Program-made: the position numbers and the translations under genes
Part shown: in pieces, positions 16,314-28,554 of the stretch
How the letters are laid out: each line of letters begins with the position of its first letter
Numbering within the stretch: the first letter of the stretch is position 1
Notes under the pieces: generated by a model
The model's database searches: none
What the model saw: only the letters and a program-made list of their open reading frames with translations
Told to the model about the DNA's origin: nothing
Assembly: GCF_024505055.1 (NCBI RefSeq)
Contig: NZ_JANIBL010000055.1
Coordinates: forward strand, 1-34,568
Reading direction: 5' to 3'
Length of the DNA: 34,568 nucleotides
DNA from: Methylomonas rosea
GTDB lineage: Bacteria > Pseudomonadota > Gammaproteobacteria > Methylococcales > Methylomonadaceae

Positions 16314-16736
16314 TTACGCACCACGTTTTCTTAATCTTTCCAAAGTTCTCAACTGGTTTACAGCTTGCGCCAATTCGGCTTGTGCAATCGCGTAATCGTA
16401 TTTACCCGATTTATCGCTCAGCATTTCTTCCGCTCTGGATTTGGCTTGCAAGGCTGCGGCTTCGTCGATGTCTTTTGCTCTGATCGCGGTATCCGCCAAT
16501 ACGGTCACCAGGTGCGGCTGAACTTCCAGAAAACCACCCGAGACATAAAACGCCTGCGATTCCTTGTCGCTCAGCTTAACCCTTACTTCGCCGGGTTTAA
16601 GCTTGGTGATCAACGGCGCGTGGCGCGGTGCGACACCGACATCGCCCATTTCCGCCGGTGCGAAGACCATTTCAGCCAAGCCGGAAAAGATTTCCTGCTC
16701 CGCACTGACGATGTCCACATGAATTGTCATTGCCAT
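16314..16736 (-). CDS. atpC: ATP synthase F1 subunit epsilon
   Basis: Central-stalk subunit that couples rotation and inhibits ATP hydrolysis. The 140-residue length is typical. The N-terminal beta-sandwich (about 1-87) shows [23 protein letters not shown] and [22 protein letters not shown]; a C-terminal helical hairpin follows (about 92-138). AGGAGAG lies eight bases before the ATG. It is the last gene of the atp operon, 24 bp after atpD and just before the operon terminator. Confidence 0.97.
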   Translation of the reverse strand: MAMTIHVDIVSAEQEIFSGLAEMVFAPAEMGDVGVAPRHAPLITKLKPGEVRVKLSDKESQAFYVSGGFLEVQPHLVTVLADTAIRAKDIDEAAALQAKSRAEEMLSDKSGKYDYAIAQAELAQAVNQLRTLERLRKRGA

Positions 16737-16760
16737 GTCAAAACTCTCCTATGAGGTGGT

Positions 16761-18155
<1,395 letters not shown>

Positions 18156-18178
18156 CTATCTAAACTTGTCTTGATGCT

Positions 18179-19042
18179 CTAAACAGCAGCAGCGCCGGCC
18201 ACGATCTCGGAAATCTCTTGCGTAATTGCCGCCTGTCTGGCTTTGTTGTAAACCAACTGCAATTCTTTAATGATATTACCGGCGTTATCGGATGCGCTTT
18301 TCATCGCCACCATTCTGGCAGCCTGCTCGCAGGCGTTGTTTTCCACCAAACCTTGGAAAACCGCGGATTCCACGTATCGGATCAATAAGCTGTCCAATAC
18401 TTCTTTAGCATCAGGTTCGTATAAGTAATCCCAGCGACCTTTGGACTCTTCGCCTAAATCGCCCACAGCAACCGGCAACAATTTTTGCACGACCGGTTTT
18501 TGCGTCATGGTGTTTACGAAATCGTTACTGATCAAAAATAATTCATCAATCTCGCCGGCGGTGAATGCATCCAGCATGATCTTGATCGTGCCGATGATTT
18601 CGTTCTGATGCGGCGTGTCTCCCAATTTGGAGACTTGTCCGATCAAATTGGCCCTGATCATGCTGAAAAAACCCGCCGCTTTGCTACCGATGGTACAGAC
18701 GTCTACCTCGATCTGCTGGCTTTGCCATTGTTGCATTTCACCCAATACTTTTCGGAACAAGTTGGCATTCAGACCACCGCACAAGCCTCTATCGGAGCTC
18801 ACTACGATGATGCCGATGCGCTTGACTTCGCGTTCGATCAAAAAAGGATGCTTGTATTCGGGATTGGCATAAGCCAGATGTTTGATGATCTGGCCTATCT
18901 TCTTCGCGTAAGGCCGGGTGGCCTGCATTCTGTCTTTGGTTTTACGCATCTTGCTCGCGGCCACCATTTCCATGGCCCGAGTAATCTTCTGAGTATTTTT
19001 AATACTCGCGATCTTGGTACGTATCTCTTTGCCAACAGCCAT
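18179..19042 (-). CDS. atpG: ATP synthase F1 subunit gamma
   Basis: Rotating central shaft of F1. At 287 residues it equals the E. coli subunit in length. The N-terminal helix has the family signature ([20 protein letters not shown]), the middle has [14 protein letters not shown], and the C-terminal helix reads [20 protein letters not shown] then [18 protein letters not shown]. It starts 11 bp after atpA, with a weak AAAGGG ribosome binding site. Confidence 0.97.
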   Translation of the reverse strand: MAVGKEIRTKIASIKNTQKITRAMEMVAASKMRKTKDRMQATRPYAKKIGQIIKHLAYANPEYKHPFLIEREVKRIGIIVVSSDRGLCGGLNANLFRKVLGEMQQWQSQQIEVDVCTIGSKAAGFFSMIRANLIGQVSKLGDTPHQNEIIGTIKIMLDAFTAGEIDELFLISNDFVNTMTQKPVVQKLLPVAVGDLGEESKGRWDYLYEPDAKEVLDSLLIRYVESAVFQGLVENNACEQAARMVAMKSASDNAGNIIKELQLVYNKARQAAITQEISEIVAGAAAV

Positions 19043-19053
19043 TTGCGGACCCT

Positions 19054-20595
19054 TTACCAGCTACCGGTCTTGACGAAACGTTCGATGGCATTGTGTATGC
19101 CTTTTTGAATTTCGTCGTTATAGTCGCCTTTCTCATTGATTTTAGCCATCAAAGCCGATTCGTCTGCATGCATGAAGTCCAGCAAGGCCGCTTCGAAATC
19201 GCGTACTTTTTTAACTTCCAGGCTATCCAGGAAACCAGCGTTAGCGGCGTACAAGGAAACACTCATGTCCGCAACCGACATCGGCGCGTACTGATTTTGT
19301 TTCATCAGCTCGGTAACGCGTTGCCCGCGTTCGATTTGCTTGCGTGTGCTTTCGTCCAAATCGGACGCAAACTGAGCGAAGGCCGCCAACTCACGGAACT
19401 GCGCCAAATCCAGACGAATACCACCGCCCAGCTTTTTGATGATCTTGGTTTGTGCCGCACCACCAACCCGAGACACAGACAGACCGGCGTTGACCGCTGG
19501 ACGAATGCCGGAGTTGAACAGGCCTGTTTCCAGGAAGATCTGGCCGTCGGTGATGGAGATCACGTTGGTCGGAACGAACGCAGATACGTCGCCGCCTTGC
19601 GTTTCGATAATCGGCAACGCGGTCAATGAACCGGTTTTACCCTTCACTTTACCGTTGGTCAATTTTTCTACTTCAACCGCATTTATGCGAGCTGCACGTT
19701 CCAGCAATCGCGAGTGAATGTAGAACACGTCACCAGGATACGCTTCACGACCTGGTGGACGACGCAACAGCAAGGAAATTTGGCGATACGCCCAAGCTTG
19801 CTTGGTCAAATCGTCATAAATGATCAGTGCATCTTCGCCGATGTCGCGGAAATATTCGCCCATTGAGCAACCTGTGTAGGGCGCAATAAATTGCAGCGCC
19901 GCCGATTCAGAAGCCGAAGCCACCACGATGATGGTGTGTTCCATCGCGCCGTGTTCTTCCAGCTTGCGAACCACGTTGGCAATAGACGAACGTTTTTGAC
20001 CAATAGCCACATAGATACATTTGATGCCGGTGCCTTTTTGATTGATGATCGCATCAATCGCAATGGCTGTTTTACCGGTTTGCCTGTCACCGATGATCAA
20101 CTCACGTTGGCCGCGGCCAACTGGAATCATCGAGTCAATCGCTTTCAAACCGATTTGCACCGGTTGATCGACCGATTGTCTGGCAATAACGCCGGGAGCA
20201 ATTTTTTCGATAGGGGAGCTTAATTTGGTTTCGATAGCGCCTTTGCCATCGATGGGGTTACCCAATGCATCGACCACACGGCCCAGCAATGCTTCACCTA
20301 CCGGCACTTCCAGGATTCTACCGGTACATTTAACGGTATCGCCTTCGGTAATATGTTGGTAAGCACCGAGCATTACCACACCGACCGAATCTCTTTCCAG
20401 GTTCAAAGCCATGCCGTAAGAGCCGCCAGGGAATTCCAGCATTTCGCCTTGCATTGCTTCCGACAGACCGTGAACCCGAACAATACCGTCGGTGACACTG
20501 ACTACAGTGCCTTCGGTATGTGCCTCAATATGGGCGTCGAAGTTCTCGATCTTCTTTTTGATCAGATCACTTATTTCTGATGGATTTAATTGCAT
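19054..20595 (-). CDS. atpA: ATP synthase F1 subunit alpha
   Basis: Non-catalytic nucleotide-binding subunit. It is 513 residues, as in E. coli, with P-loop GDRQTGKT at 169-176, the arginine-finger region ([10 protein letters not shown]) and the [14 protein letters not shown] segment. The ribosome binding site is modest (GGGAAAATAAA). It lies 21 bp after atpH and 11 bp before atpG. Confidence 0.98.
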   Translation of the reverse strand: MQLNPSEISDLIKKKIENFDAHIEAHTEGTVVSVTDGIVRVHGLSEAMQGEMLEFPGGSYGMALNLERDSVGVVMLGAYQHITEGDTVKCTGRILEVPVGEALLGRVVDALGNPIDGKGAIETKLSSPIEKIAPGVIARQSVDQPVQIGLKAIDSMIPVGRGQRELIIGDRQTGKTAIAIDAIINQKGTGIKCIYVAIGQKRSSIANVVRKLEEHGAMEHTIIVVASASESAALQFIAPYTGCSMGEYFRDIGEDALIIYDDLTKQAWAYRQISLLLRRPPGREAYPGDVFYIHSRLLERAARINAVEVEKLTNGKVKGKTGSLTALPIIETQGGDVSAFVPTNVISITDGQIFLETGLFNSGIRPAVNAGLSVSRVGGAAQTKIIKKLGGGIRLDLAQFRELAAFAQFASDLDESTRKQIERGQRVTELMKQNQYAPMSVADMSVSLYAANAGFLDSLEVKKVRDFEAALLDFMHADESALMAKINEKGDYNDEIQKGIHNAIERFVKTGSW

Positions 20596-20616
20596 TTTAT
20601 TTTCCCGCTCTAACTC

Positions 20617-21147
20617 TTAAAGTCTTTTAGCTAATTGATGAAGCTGGCCTTTGATAGAACCGTCGATGACTTTATCGCCCGCTTTGGCGAGGATGCCCCC
20701 AATTAACGATTTATCGACAGAAACGGATGCATTGACCTTTTTATGCAAAAGCTTTTCCAGCATGGCGACATATTTGCCTTGCTCGGCTTTTGTCAGCGAG
20801 TACGCACTGTATAAATCAACATTGACGTAGCCTTCATCATCCGCCTTGTACTGCTCGAACATCACCGAAATTTGCGGCAATAAGGGCAGCTTGTCATTTT
20901 CTATCAACACTTTCAGAAGATTCTTGGCTTCGTCAGGTATCTGATCCTGGCAAATATCCAGAATCAATTGTGCTGTATGCTGTTTGCCAACCCGAGGATT
21001 TTTGACAATGGCAGCCAAAGCCTCATCCTGGATGACCAAAGACAAAAACGTCAACGAATCGGACCATTGCTTAGACGCCCCCGTTTCCTTGGCGCGCTTG
21101 AAAGCCGCTTCCGCGTAAGGTCTTGCTAATGTCGATAATTCAGCCAT
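20617..21147 (-). CDS. atpH: ATP synthase F1 subunit delta
   Basis: Peripheral-stalk connector between the F1 alpha subunits and the b dimer. It is 176 residues with an N-terminal helical bundle starting LARPYAEAAFKRAKE and the C-terminal family signature DKSLIGGILAKAGDKVIDGS. It begins three bases after the atpF stop, so translation is likely coupled. Confidence 0.96.
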   Translation of the reverse strand: MAELSTLARPYAEAAFKRAKETGASKQWSDSLTFLSLVIQDEALAAIVKNPRVGKQHTAQLILDICQDQIPDEAKNLLKVLIENDKLPLLPQISVMFEQYKADDEGYVNVDLYSAYSLTKAEQGKYVAMLEKLLHKKVNASVSVDKSLIGGILAKAGDKVIDGSIKGQLHQLAKRL

Positions 21148-21150
21148 TGC

Positions 21151-21624
21151 TTAACCCAATTGATCCGCTGCTTTGCTGAGAATGTCTTGATGCTTGGCTT
21201 TGTCGATTTCTTCTTTCAAAATCTGTTCAGCGGCACGCAAAGCCAGTGAGGATACTTCTTTGCGCAAGCTCTCTTTGGCTTGCAGCATTTCCTGCTCTAT
21301 CTGGGCTTTTGCGGCTTCAAGCAAACGCTCGCCTTCTTTTTTGGCTTGATCTTTCGATTCTTCAACCAGCTGATTGGCGCGTTTTTGCGCTGCGCTGACG
21401 ATTTCCGCCGATTGTTCTTTTGCTTCCTTCAGCAGGCCTTTGGCTTTTTTCTCGGCCAATTTAATTTCTTCCTGGCCTTTCTCGGCGGCAGCCAAGCCTT
21501 CGGAAATTTTGGTTTTGCGCTCTTCCAGAGCGGCAATGATCGGTGGCCAGACATACTTCATGGTAAACCAAACCAGAAGTGTGAAAGTTATCATCTGCCC
21601 GATCAGAGTAGCATTGATGCTCAT
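21151..21624 (-). CDS. atpF: ATP synthase Fo subunit b
   Basis: Peripheral-stalk subunit anchoring F1 to the membrane. Of 157 residues, 5-27 form one membrane helix ([20 protein letters not shown]), followed by a long charged helix rich in Glu, Lys, Ala and Gln that dimerises as a coiled coil. GAGGAAA precedes the ATG. It lies between atpE and atpH. Confidence 0.97.
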   Translation of the reverse strand: MSINATLIGQMITFTLLVWFTMKYVWPPIIAALEERKTKISEGLAAAEKGQEEIKLAEKKAKGLLKEAKEQSAEIVSAAQKRANQLVEESKDQAKKEGERLLEAAKAQIEQEMLQAKESLRKEVSSLALRAAEQILKEEIDKAKHQDILSKAADQLG

Positions 21625-21708
21625 TGATGCTTTCCTCGTAATGCCGTTGTCATTCTATCGGTATGCGAACAGGGCTTAGCCTATTCATCTCAATCCGATA
21701 ATTGCTAA

Positions 21709-22032
<324 letters not shown>

Positions 22033-22035
22033 CTA

Positions 22036-23186
<1,151 letters not shown>

Positions 23187-23496
23187 TCACTTCCCCTTTC
23201 GTCTTGAGCTGGGCGATTATATCCAGCCAGCACTCCTAAAGCAAGGTAAGCACGTCCGGCAGGAACCAATTGGCATCGCCACCTTGTTGATTTGGCAAGA
23301 CTATCCCGGCACAACACTCGATCAACAGCAAGCGCGGAGGTTTTACTTCGAACTTTCAATCCCAACGCTTAAAGCAATACATATGCCATTTCGTAACTCA
23401 CTGATTTTCTGAAATATTGCCCAAATCGACAATGTAGCAAATCCAACAAAGCTCAGTGTCATGGCCGAAATACGACATTTATCTGCACCGAAGCAC
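23187..23496. promoter_or_regulatory. Upstream region of the atp operon
   Basis: A 310-bp stretch separates the parB stop from atpI. No terminator is obvious after parB and no gene is convincing; a 60-codon minus-strand frame overlapping the atpI start is probably chance. The main atp promoter is expected here. I could not pick a -35/-10 pair with confidence. Confidence 0.45.
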
Positions 23497-24345
23497 TCAA
23501 TTGATTTTTTTTATGATGCCTTCCAACTCTTCCAAACTGGTGTAAGTAAAAATCAATTTTCCCTTACCGCTGCTCTGATGATTGATCTCCACCTTGGCAC
23601 CTGTTCTTTCGCTCAGGTCTCGTTGCAAACGCAGCGTATCCGGGTCGATTTTTTTCACCGCCGCCGGCTTATCTTCGTGCTGTTCCCGCACCAGCTTTTC
23701 CACAGCCCTGACGGTCAGTCCCTGTTTGACGGCCTTATTGGCAATTTCGATTTGTTTGGCTTCGTCCAGCCCCAGCAATGCCCGGGCGTGACCCATTTCC
23801 AGCAAGCCCTTACCCAACATGCCTTTCACTTCGCCGGCAAGCTCCAGCAGGCGCAATAGATTAGTGATCGTGGTGCGCGACTTGCCTACCGCCGTGGCGA
23901 TCTGCTGATGAGTGAGTTCGAACTCGTCCTGCAAACGATGCAAAGCTTCGGCTTCTTCCAGCGCATTCAAATCCTCGCGCTGAATGTTTTCGATCAAGGC
24001 TATAGCCATCACCGAGCGATCGTCCAAATCCTTAATCAGCACCGGTACATCCTGCAACTCGGCCAATTGCGCGGCCCGCCAGCGGCGTTCGCCGGCGATT
24101 ATTTCGTATTTCTCGCCATCCAGTTTACGGACAATGATCGGCTGAATAATACCTTGCGCGGCAATCGAGTCGGACAACTCCTTCAGCTTCTCCGGATCCA
24201 TGTCCTTGCGCGGCTGAAACTTACCGCGCTGTAAAAACTCGATGGGCAAGCTCTGCGCGTCTTGCGGCTTTTCCTGTACCGGCTGGCTGACGTCGCCGAG
24301 TAACTCGCTTAAACCTCGCCCTAAACCGCGTTTTTTTTGCATCAT
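23497..24345 (-). CDS. parB: Chromosome partitioning protein ParB
   Basis: CTP-dependent DNA-binding clamp that loads at parS sites and works with ParA to segregate the origin. It is 282 residues: a Lys/Arg-rich start (KKRGLGRGLSELL), the ParB/Srx catalytic domain (~35-125) with GERRWRAAQLAEL and ALIENIQREDLNALEEA, a helix-turn-helix (THQQIATAVGKSRTTITNLL) and a C-terminal dimerisation tail. The ATG overlaps the parA stop by four bases (ATGA); a second ATG is the next codon. No parS-like palindrome (TGTTNCACGTGNAACA type) was found nearby. Confidence 0.97.
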   Translation of the reverse strand: MMQKKRGLGRGLSELLGDVSQPVQEKPQDAQSLPIEFLQRGKFQPRKDMDPEKLKELSDSIAAQGIIQPIIVRKLDGEKYEIIAGERRWRAAQLAELQDVPVLIKDLDDRSVMAIALIENIQREDLNALEEAEALHRLQDEFELTHQQIATAVGKSRTTITNLLRLLELAGEVKGMLGKGLLEMGHARALLGLDEAKQIEIANKAVKQGLTVRAVEKLVREQHEDKPAAVKKIDPDTLRLQRDLSERTGAKVEINHQSSGKGKLIFTYTSLEELEGIIKKIN

Positions 24346-25118
24346 TTTTTCGCCGCTTTCTCTTTTCTGATCATTTCGCCCGCCAGCGCGATGTAGGCTA
24401 TCGCGCCGCGCGAGGCTTTATCGTACGCCAGCACCGGCACGCCATGGCTGGGCGCCTCGGCCAGACGGATGTTTCTGGGAATGGTGGTTCTGAACACTTT
24501 ATCGCCGAAATATTCGATCAGCTGATCCGAAACATCCTTGCCCAAGCGGCTGCGGCTATCGACCATGGTTCGCAAGATGCCTTCCAGATACAAACCCGGA
24601 TTGACGCTGTCGCGAATGCTGCGCAAGGTGGACATCAACGAAGACAAACCTTCCAGTGAATAATATTCGCATTGCATCGGTATTAACACGCTGTTGGCGG
24701 CCACCATCGCATTCAAGGTCAGCATATTCAGGGACGGCGGGCAGTCGATCAAAATGTAGTCGTATTGATCTTTTATAGTTAGCAAAGCGTCGGCCAGACG
24801 CCGCTCACGATGCTGCGCACTCATCAATTGCACTTCGGCGGCGGTTAAATCGGCGTTGCCGGGGATCAAATCAAAACCCAGCTGCTTGTTTTTAACGACG
24901 ATCTCGGAAACCGGCACTTCTTCAAGTAACAATTCGCAACTGGAATACTGAATCTCGTCTTTGTTCACCCCGCAACCCATCGCCGCATTGCCTTGCGGGT
25001 CCAGATCGATCAGCAACACCTTGCGCTTGGTGGCCGCCAGCGCCGCCGCCAAATTGACGCTGGTCGTGGTTTTGCCGACGCCACCTTTCTGGTTGGTAAT
25101 CGCGATAATCTTAGCCAT
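24342..25118 (-). CDS. parA: Chromosome partitioning ATPase ParA
   Basis: Deviant Walker-type ATPase that positions origin regions with ParB. It is 258 residues with the deviant Walker A KGGVGKTT at 11-18, the A' motif LLIDLDPQGNAAMG and the Walker B-like YDYILIDCPPSLN. The short N-terminus without a DNA-binding extension marks the chromosomal (Soj-like) type. Its start overlaps the rsmG end by 8 bp. Confidence 0.97.
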   Translation of the reverse strand: MAKIIAITNQKGGVGKTTTSVNLAAALAATKRKVLLIDLDPQGNAAMGCGVNKDEIQYSSCELLLEEVPVSEIVVKNKQLGFDLIPGNADLTAAEVQLMSAQHRERRLADALLTIKDQYDYILIDCPPSLNMLTLNAMVAANSVLIPMQCEYYSLEGLSSLMSTLRSIRDSVNPGLYLEGILRTMVDSRSRLGKDVSDQLIEYFGDKVFRTTIPRNIRLAEAPSHGVPVLAYDKASRGAIAYIALAGEMIRKEKAAKK

Positions 25119-25737
25119 GCTTGGGTTTCTCCAGTCGAATCAGGCAGCGTTCGGCGTCTATGCCGGGCACCGTCAGCGGAATCACGCTGTATGTTTCGGC
25201 CAAGTCTATCAGCTCTTGCTCGGGCTGCAGGCCTTTCATCGCCAGCAGCACCCCATCCTCGGCCAGCAAATGGCCGGTCAATTGCAGAATGTCGCTCATG
25301 CTGGCAAAGGCCCGGCAGATCACCGTGGAAAACAATTCCTTCGGCTGCAATAGCTCGACGCGACTATGCACGACTTCGACATTTTTCAGTTTTAACTCCA
25401 GCACCGCCTGCTGGACGAAGCGGGTCTTTTTGGAGTTGGAATCGACCAGGGTGAAATGACAATCGGGAAGACAAATCGCCAACGGAATGCCCGGTAATCC
25501 GGCGCCGGTACCAATGTCGGCAACGCGCAGGCCATGCAGATGCGGCAGAATCGCCAAGCTATCCAGGATGTGCAGACTAACCATCTCCAGCGGATCGCGC
25601 ACCGCCGTCAGATTATAGGCATTGTTCCATTTTGCTATCAGTTTGATAAAGCGCAACAAAGCATCGTTACCATGCTCACCGACATCCAGCCCGAGCGCTT
25701 TTAGGCCGAACTCAAGCTTTTCGCGACAAGCATCCAT
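25111..25737 (-). CDS. rsmG: 16S rRNA (guanine527-N7)-methyltransferase
   Basis: Methylates G527 of 16S rRNA; loss of the enzyme gives low-level streptomycin resistance in other species. The 208-residue product has the SAM-binding motif VADIGTGAGLPGIPLA and the upstream YNLTAVRDP typical of the family, plus RAFASM later. The ATG at 25737 overlaps the mnmG stop by one base (TGATG); a TTG just before is in frame but not needed. It is part of the overlapping mnmG-rsmG-parA-parB run. Confidence 0.96.
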   Translation of the reverse strand: MDACREKLEFGLKALGLDVGEHGNDALLRFIKLIAKWNNAYNLTAVRDPLEMVSLHILDSLAILPHLHGLRVADIGTGAGLPGIPLAICLPDCHFTLVDSNSKKTRFVQQAVLELKLKNVEVVHSRVELLQPKELFSTVICRAFASMSDILQLTGHLLAEDGVLLAMKGLQPEQELIDLAETYSVIPLTVPGIDAERCLIRLEKPKHG

Positions 25738-27611
25738 CAAGCGCTTTTCTTTTTCAGATGCACCAGCAACAAGGAAATCGCAGCCGGGGTAATGCCAGGA
25801 ATCCGCGAGGCTTGGCCCAAGGTTTCCGGCCGCTGTTTTTTCAGTTTCTCGCTGACTTCGTTGGACAGGCCCGATACCAAGCTGTAATCGACATTGTCCG
25901 GCAATTTCAAATGTTCGTAGCGCAGCGTGCGGTTAATTTCGGTTTGCTGGCGGTCGATATAACCGGCGTATTTGGCTTGGATCGCCACCTGTTCGGCGAC
26001 TTGTTCGTCAACTTCGGATTCGTCGCTGAACCGCAGCAGATTCTCGACATCCACTTCCGGCCGGCGCAGCATTTCCATCAGACTGGCTTCTTTCAACAAC
26101 TTTTTGCCCCACAATTCTTCGGCCAATGCGGCTTCGTCGGATTCGGTGCGTATCCATTTTTTGGCCAGCTTGCCTTGCAGATTGGCGATGGCTTCGCGTT
26201 TTTCCTCAAAGCGCTGCCAGCGGTCGTCGTCGACCAAGCCCAGCTCCCGGCCTTGTTCGGTCAAACGTAAATCGGCATTATCTTCGCGCAATTGCAAACG
26301 ATACTCGGCGCGACTGGTGAACATTCGATACGGCTCGGCGGTGCCGCGAGTGATCAGATCGTCGATCATTACGCCAATGTAGGCTTCGTCGCGGCCGGGG
26401 CACCAGCTTTCTAAACCCTTAGCCAAACGCGCCGCGTTTAAGCCGGCGATCAAACCTTGCGCAGCCGCTTCTTCGTAACCGGTGGTACCGTTGATTTGGC
26501 CGGCGAAGAAGAGGGCATTCATATGCTTGGTTTCCAATGACGTTTTCAAATCACGCGGATCGAAGAAATCATATTCGATGGCATAGCCGGGCCGGACGAT
26601 TTCGGCATTCTCGAAACCCAGCATGGTACGGATGAAGCGGTACTGAATATCAAACGGCAAACTGGTAGAAATACCGTTCGGGTAAACCTCGTTAGTGGTC
26701 AAACCTTCCGGTTCGACAAAAATCTGGTGCGAATCGCGGTCGGCGAAGCGCACTACTTTATCTTCGATGGACGGACAGTAACGCGGACCGATGCCCTCGA
26801 TAATCCCGGAGTACATCGGCGAACGGTCCAGACCCGAACGGATGATGTCGTGGGTTTCCTGATTGGTCCGGGTGATATGGCAGCAGATTTGGCGCGGATG
26901 CTGTTCGCGATTACCCATGAATGAGAACACAGGCAGCGGCGTATCGCCGTGCTGTTCCTGCAATTTGCTGTAATCGATGGTTCTGCCGTCAATCCGTGCC
27001 GGTGTGCCGGTTTTCAAACGACCGATGCGGAACGGTAGTTCGCGCAAGCGTTCGGCCAACGCAATCGAGGCCGCGTCGCCCGCGCGGCCACCGCTGTAAT
27101 TTTCCAGCCCGATATGAATGCGCCCAGCCAGAAAGGTACCGGCAGTCAAAACCACCGCCCTGGCGTTAAACTCTAGCCCCATTTGGGTTTTTACACCCAC
27201 TACCCGATCACCTTCGACCAGTAAATCGGAAACGGTTTGCTGGAACAAAGCCAGATTAGGTTGATTTTCCAATGCGGTACGCACCGCTTGCTTGTACAAC
27301 ATCCGGTCCGCTTGTGCGCGAGTCGCCCGCACCGCCGGGCCTTTGCTGGCATTCAAAATCCGAAATTGAATGCCGCCTAAATCGATGGCCTTGGCCATAA
27401 TCCCGCCCAGCGCATCCACTTCCTTGACCAAATGGCCCTTGCCGATTCCGCCTATCGCCGGGTTGCAACTCATCTGCCCCAGGGTTTCGATGTTTTGCGA
27501 CAATAACAGGGTTTGCGCGCCCGAACGCGCGGCAGCCAGCGCCGCCTCGGTACCGGCATGGCCGCCGCCCACTACGATCACATCAAAGTCTTTCTGGAAT
27601 TTCACAGGCAA
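25737..27611 (-). CDS. mnmG: tRNA uridine-5-carboxymethylaminomethyl modification enzyme MnmG
   Basis: FAD-dependent partner of MnmE that installs the cmnm5 group at U34 of certain tRNAs. It is 624 residues. The FAD-binding GGGHAG is at 15-20, then [20 protein letters not shown], the Cys-bearing region [13 protein letters not shown], and a helical C-terminus ([33 protein letters not shown], given here only as a landmark) that binds MnmE. It is the first gene of the leftward core run and diverges from the small gene at 27660 with 48 bp between starts. Confidence 0.97.
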   Translation of the reverse strand: MPVKFQKDFDVIVVGGGHAGTEAALAAARSGAQTLLLSQNIETLGQMSCNPAIGGIGKGHLVKEVDALGGIMAKAIDLGGIQFRILNASKGPAVRATRAQADRMLYKQAVRTALENQPNLALFQQTVSDLLVEGDRVVGVKTQMGLEFNARAVVLTAGTFLAGRIHIGLENYSGGRAGDAASIALAERLRELPFRIGRLKTGTPARIDGRTIDYSKLQEQHGDTPLPVFSFMGNREQHPRQICCHITRTNQETHDIIRSGLDRSPMYSGIIEGIGPRYCPSIEDKVVRFADRDSHQIFVEPEGLTTNEVYPNGISTSLPFDIQYRFIRTMLGFENAEIVRPGYAIEYDFFDPRDLKTSLETKHMNALFFAGQINGTTGYEEAAAQGLIAGLNAARLAKGLESWCPGRDEAYIGVMIDDLITRGTAEPYRMFTSRAEYRLQLREDNADLRLTEQGRELGLVDDDRWQRFEEKREAIANLQGKLAKKWIRTESDEAALAEELWGKKLLKEASLMEMLRRPEVDVENLLRFSDESEVDEQVAEQVAIQAKYAGYIDRQQTEINRTLRYEHLKLPDNVDYSLVSGLSNEVSEKLKKQRPETLGQASRIPGITPAAISLLLVHLKKKSA

Positions 27612-27659
27612 TCTATGTTCAAATAAAACGTTATTTTAATAGCTTACGGAGAAAAAAGC

Positions 27660-27911
27660 ATGAGAAAACAAAACCCAAGCAAGGGTTTGGACGGCAAACC
27701 CATTAAAAATCCGGTGGCAAAATTCGCCCATCGATTCAACAAAGCGCAAACCTACGCCGACAAAACTAAATACCGCCGCAAAGCCAAACATCAAGGCCTG
27801 GAGCCTTTCTCAATCGTTTCCGAACAAGCGATTCAGAAAGGCTCTCGGCAACCGCTCCCGGCGTTGCCCTACCTCCTGCATCCATGCAGTCGTCGGCTTT
27901 TACCCATATAA
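27660..27911 (+). CDS. Small basic conserved protein (DUF7230-like) with an atypical C-terminus
   Basis: An 83-residue protein; CGGAG precedes the ATG. Residues 16-50 (KNPVAKFAHRFNKAQ, then ADKTKYRRKAKHQGLEPF) match a small, very basic conserved family that I know as DUF7230. Residues up to Gly61 fit the family (AIQKG), but family members usually end soon after in a short aromatic tail. Here residues 62-83 are encoded by a hairpin repeat (27846-27890). The tail is therefore probably not native, and the gene may be altered by repeat insertion. It diverges from mnmG and precedes ribA. Function unknown; the charge suggests RNA or ribosome association. Confidence 0.7.
   Translation: MRKQNPSKGLDGKPIKNPVAKFAHRFNKAQTYADKTKYRRKAKHQGLEPFSIVSEQAIQKGSRQPLPALPYLLHPCSRRLLPI
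27801..27844. repeat. Long hairpin within the 3' part of the small basic gene
   Basis: The 16-base arm at 27801-27816 (GAGCCTTTCT then CAATCG) pairs with 27829-27844 at 15 of 16 positions, with a 12-base loop. The right arm runs into the junction where family similarity stops. Confidence 0.65.
27846..27890. repeat. Two-hairpin palindromic repeat overlapping the small basic gene
   Basis: GGCAAC (27847-27852) pairs with GTTGCC (27863-27868); then CTGCAT (27876-27881) pairs with ATGCAG (27884-27889). The order of two adjacent hairpins, the second with apex CATCCATG, is the same as in the left inverted-repeat arm at 44-97. It probably belongs to a dispersed REP/MITE-like family. Confidence 0.6.
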
Positions 27912-27937
27912 GCTGCGCATTAAGGATTTCAATATCA

Positions 27938-28546
27938 GTGAAAGCAAGCATAGAAGATAAAGTTCAAACCCGGATTCCCACCAAGCACGGCGAATTCATT
28001 CTGCACTACTACAGCAACAGCCTCGATAAAAAAGAACACGTCGCCTTCGTCAAAGGCGAGGTAGCCGGCAAGGAAGATGTGCCGGTCCGCATCCATTCCG
28101 AGTGCTTTACCGGCGACGTGCTGGGCTCACGGCGTTGCGATTGCGGCGAACAGCTGGATATGGCTTTGGATTTGATCAACACCGCCGGTTGCGGCGTACT
28201 GATTTATCTGCGCCAGGAAGGCCGCGGCATCGGCTTGCTGAAAAAGCTGCAGGCTTACAATCTGCAAGACCAGGGCCTGGATACCGTCGATGCCAACATC
28301 AAACTCGGCCACCTGGCCGACGAACGTCAATACGACATTGCCGCGCTGATTTTAAACAACTTGCAAGTGCGCTCCATCGAGTTAATCACCAATAATCCTT
28401 TGAAAATCGACGAACTGACCAAGCTGGGGATTAAGGTTAACAACCGTATCGCCATCGAAACCCGCATTCATCAAGACAATCTTGAATATCTGAAAACCAA
28501 GGCCGAACGCATGAGTCACATGCTGTCGATGCCTAACAGCAAATAA
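27938..28546 (+). CDS. ribA: GTP cyclohydrolase II
   Basis: Opens the GTP ring in the first committed step of riboflavin synthesis. The 202-residue product is close to E. coli RibA (196). The zinc-binding cysteines lie in CFTGDVLGSRRCDCGEQL and the catalytic/GTP region is YLRQEGRGIGLLKKLQAYNL; ITNNPLKI follows. I chose the GTG at 27938: the homologous N-terminus (TRIPTKHGEF) begins soon after it, and AAGGA lies 11 bases upstream, which is rather far. A longer frame from ATG 27884 runs through the palindromic repeat and is unlikely. No FMN riboswitch was seen upstream. Confidence 0.94.
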   Translation: MKASIEDKVQTRIPTKHGEFILHYYSNSLDKKEHVAFVKGEVAGKEDVPVRIHSECFTGDVLGSRRCDCGEQLDMALDLINTAGCGVLIYLRQEGRGIGLLKKLQAYNLQDQGLDTVDANIKLGHLADERQYDIAALILNNLQVRSIELITNNPLKIDELTKLGIKVNNRIAIETRIHQDNLEYLKTKAERMSHMLSMPNSK

Positions 28547-28554
28547 CCCGCATC

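Noticed and set aside
23497..25118. Search for parS sites near parAB
   Set aside because: No palindrome of the parS type was found by eye in or near the genes.
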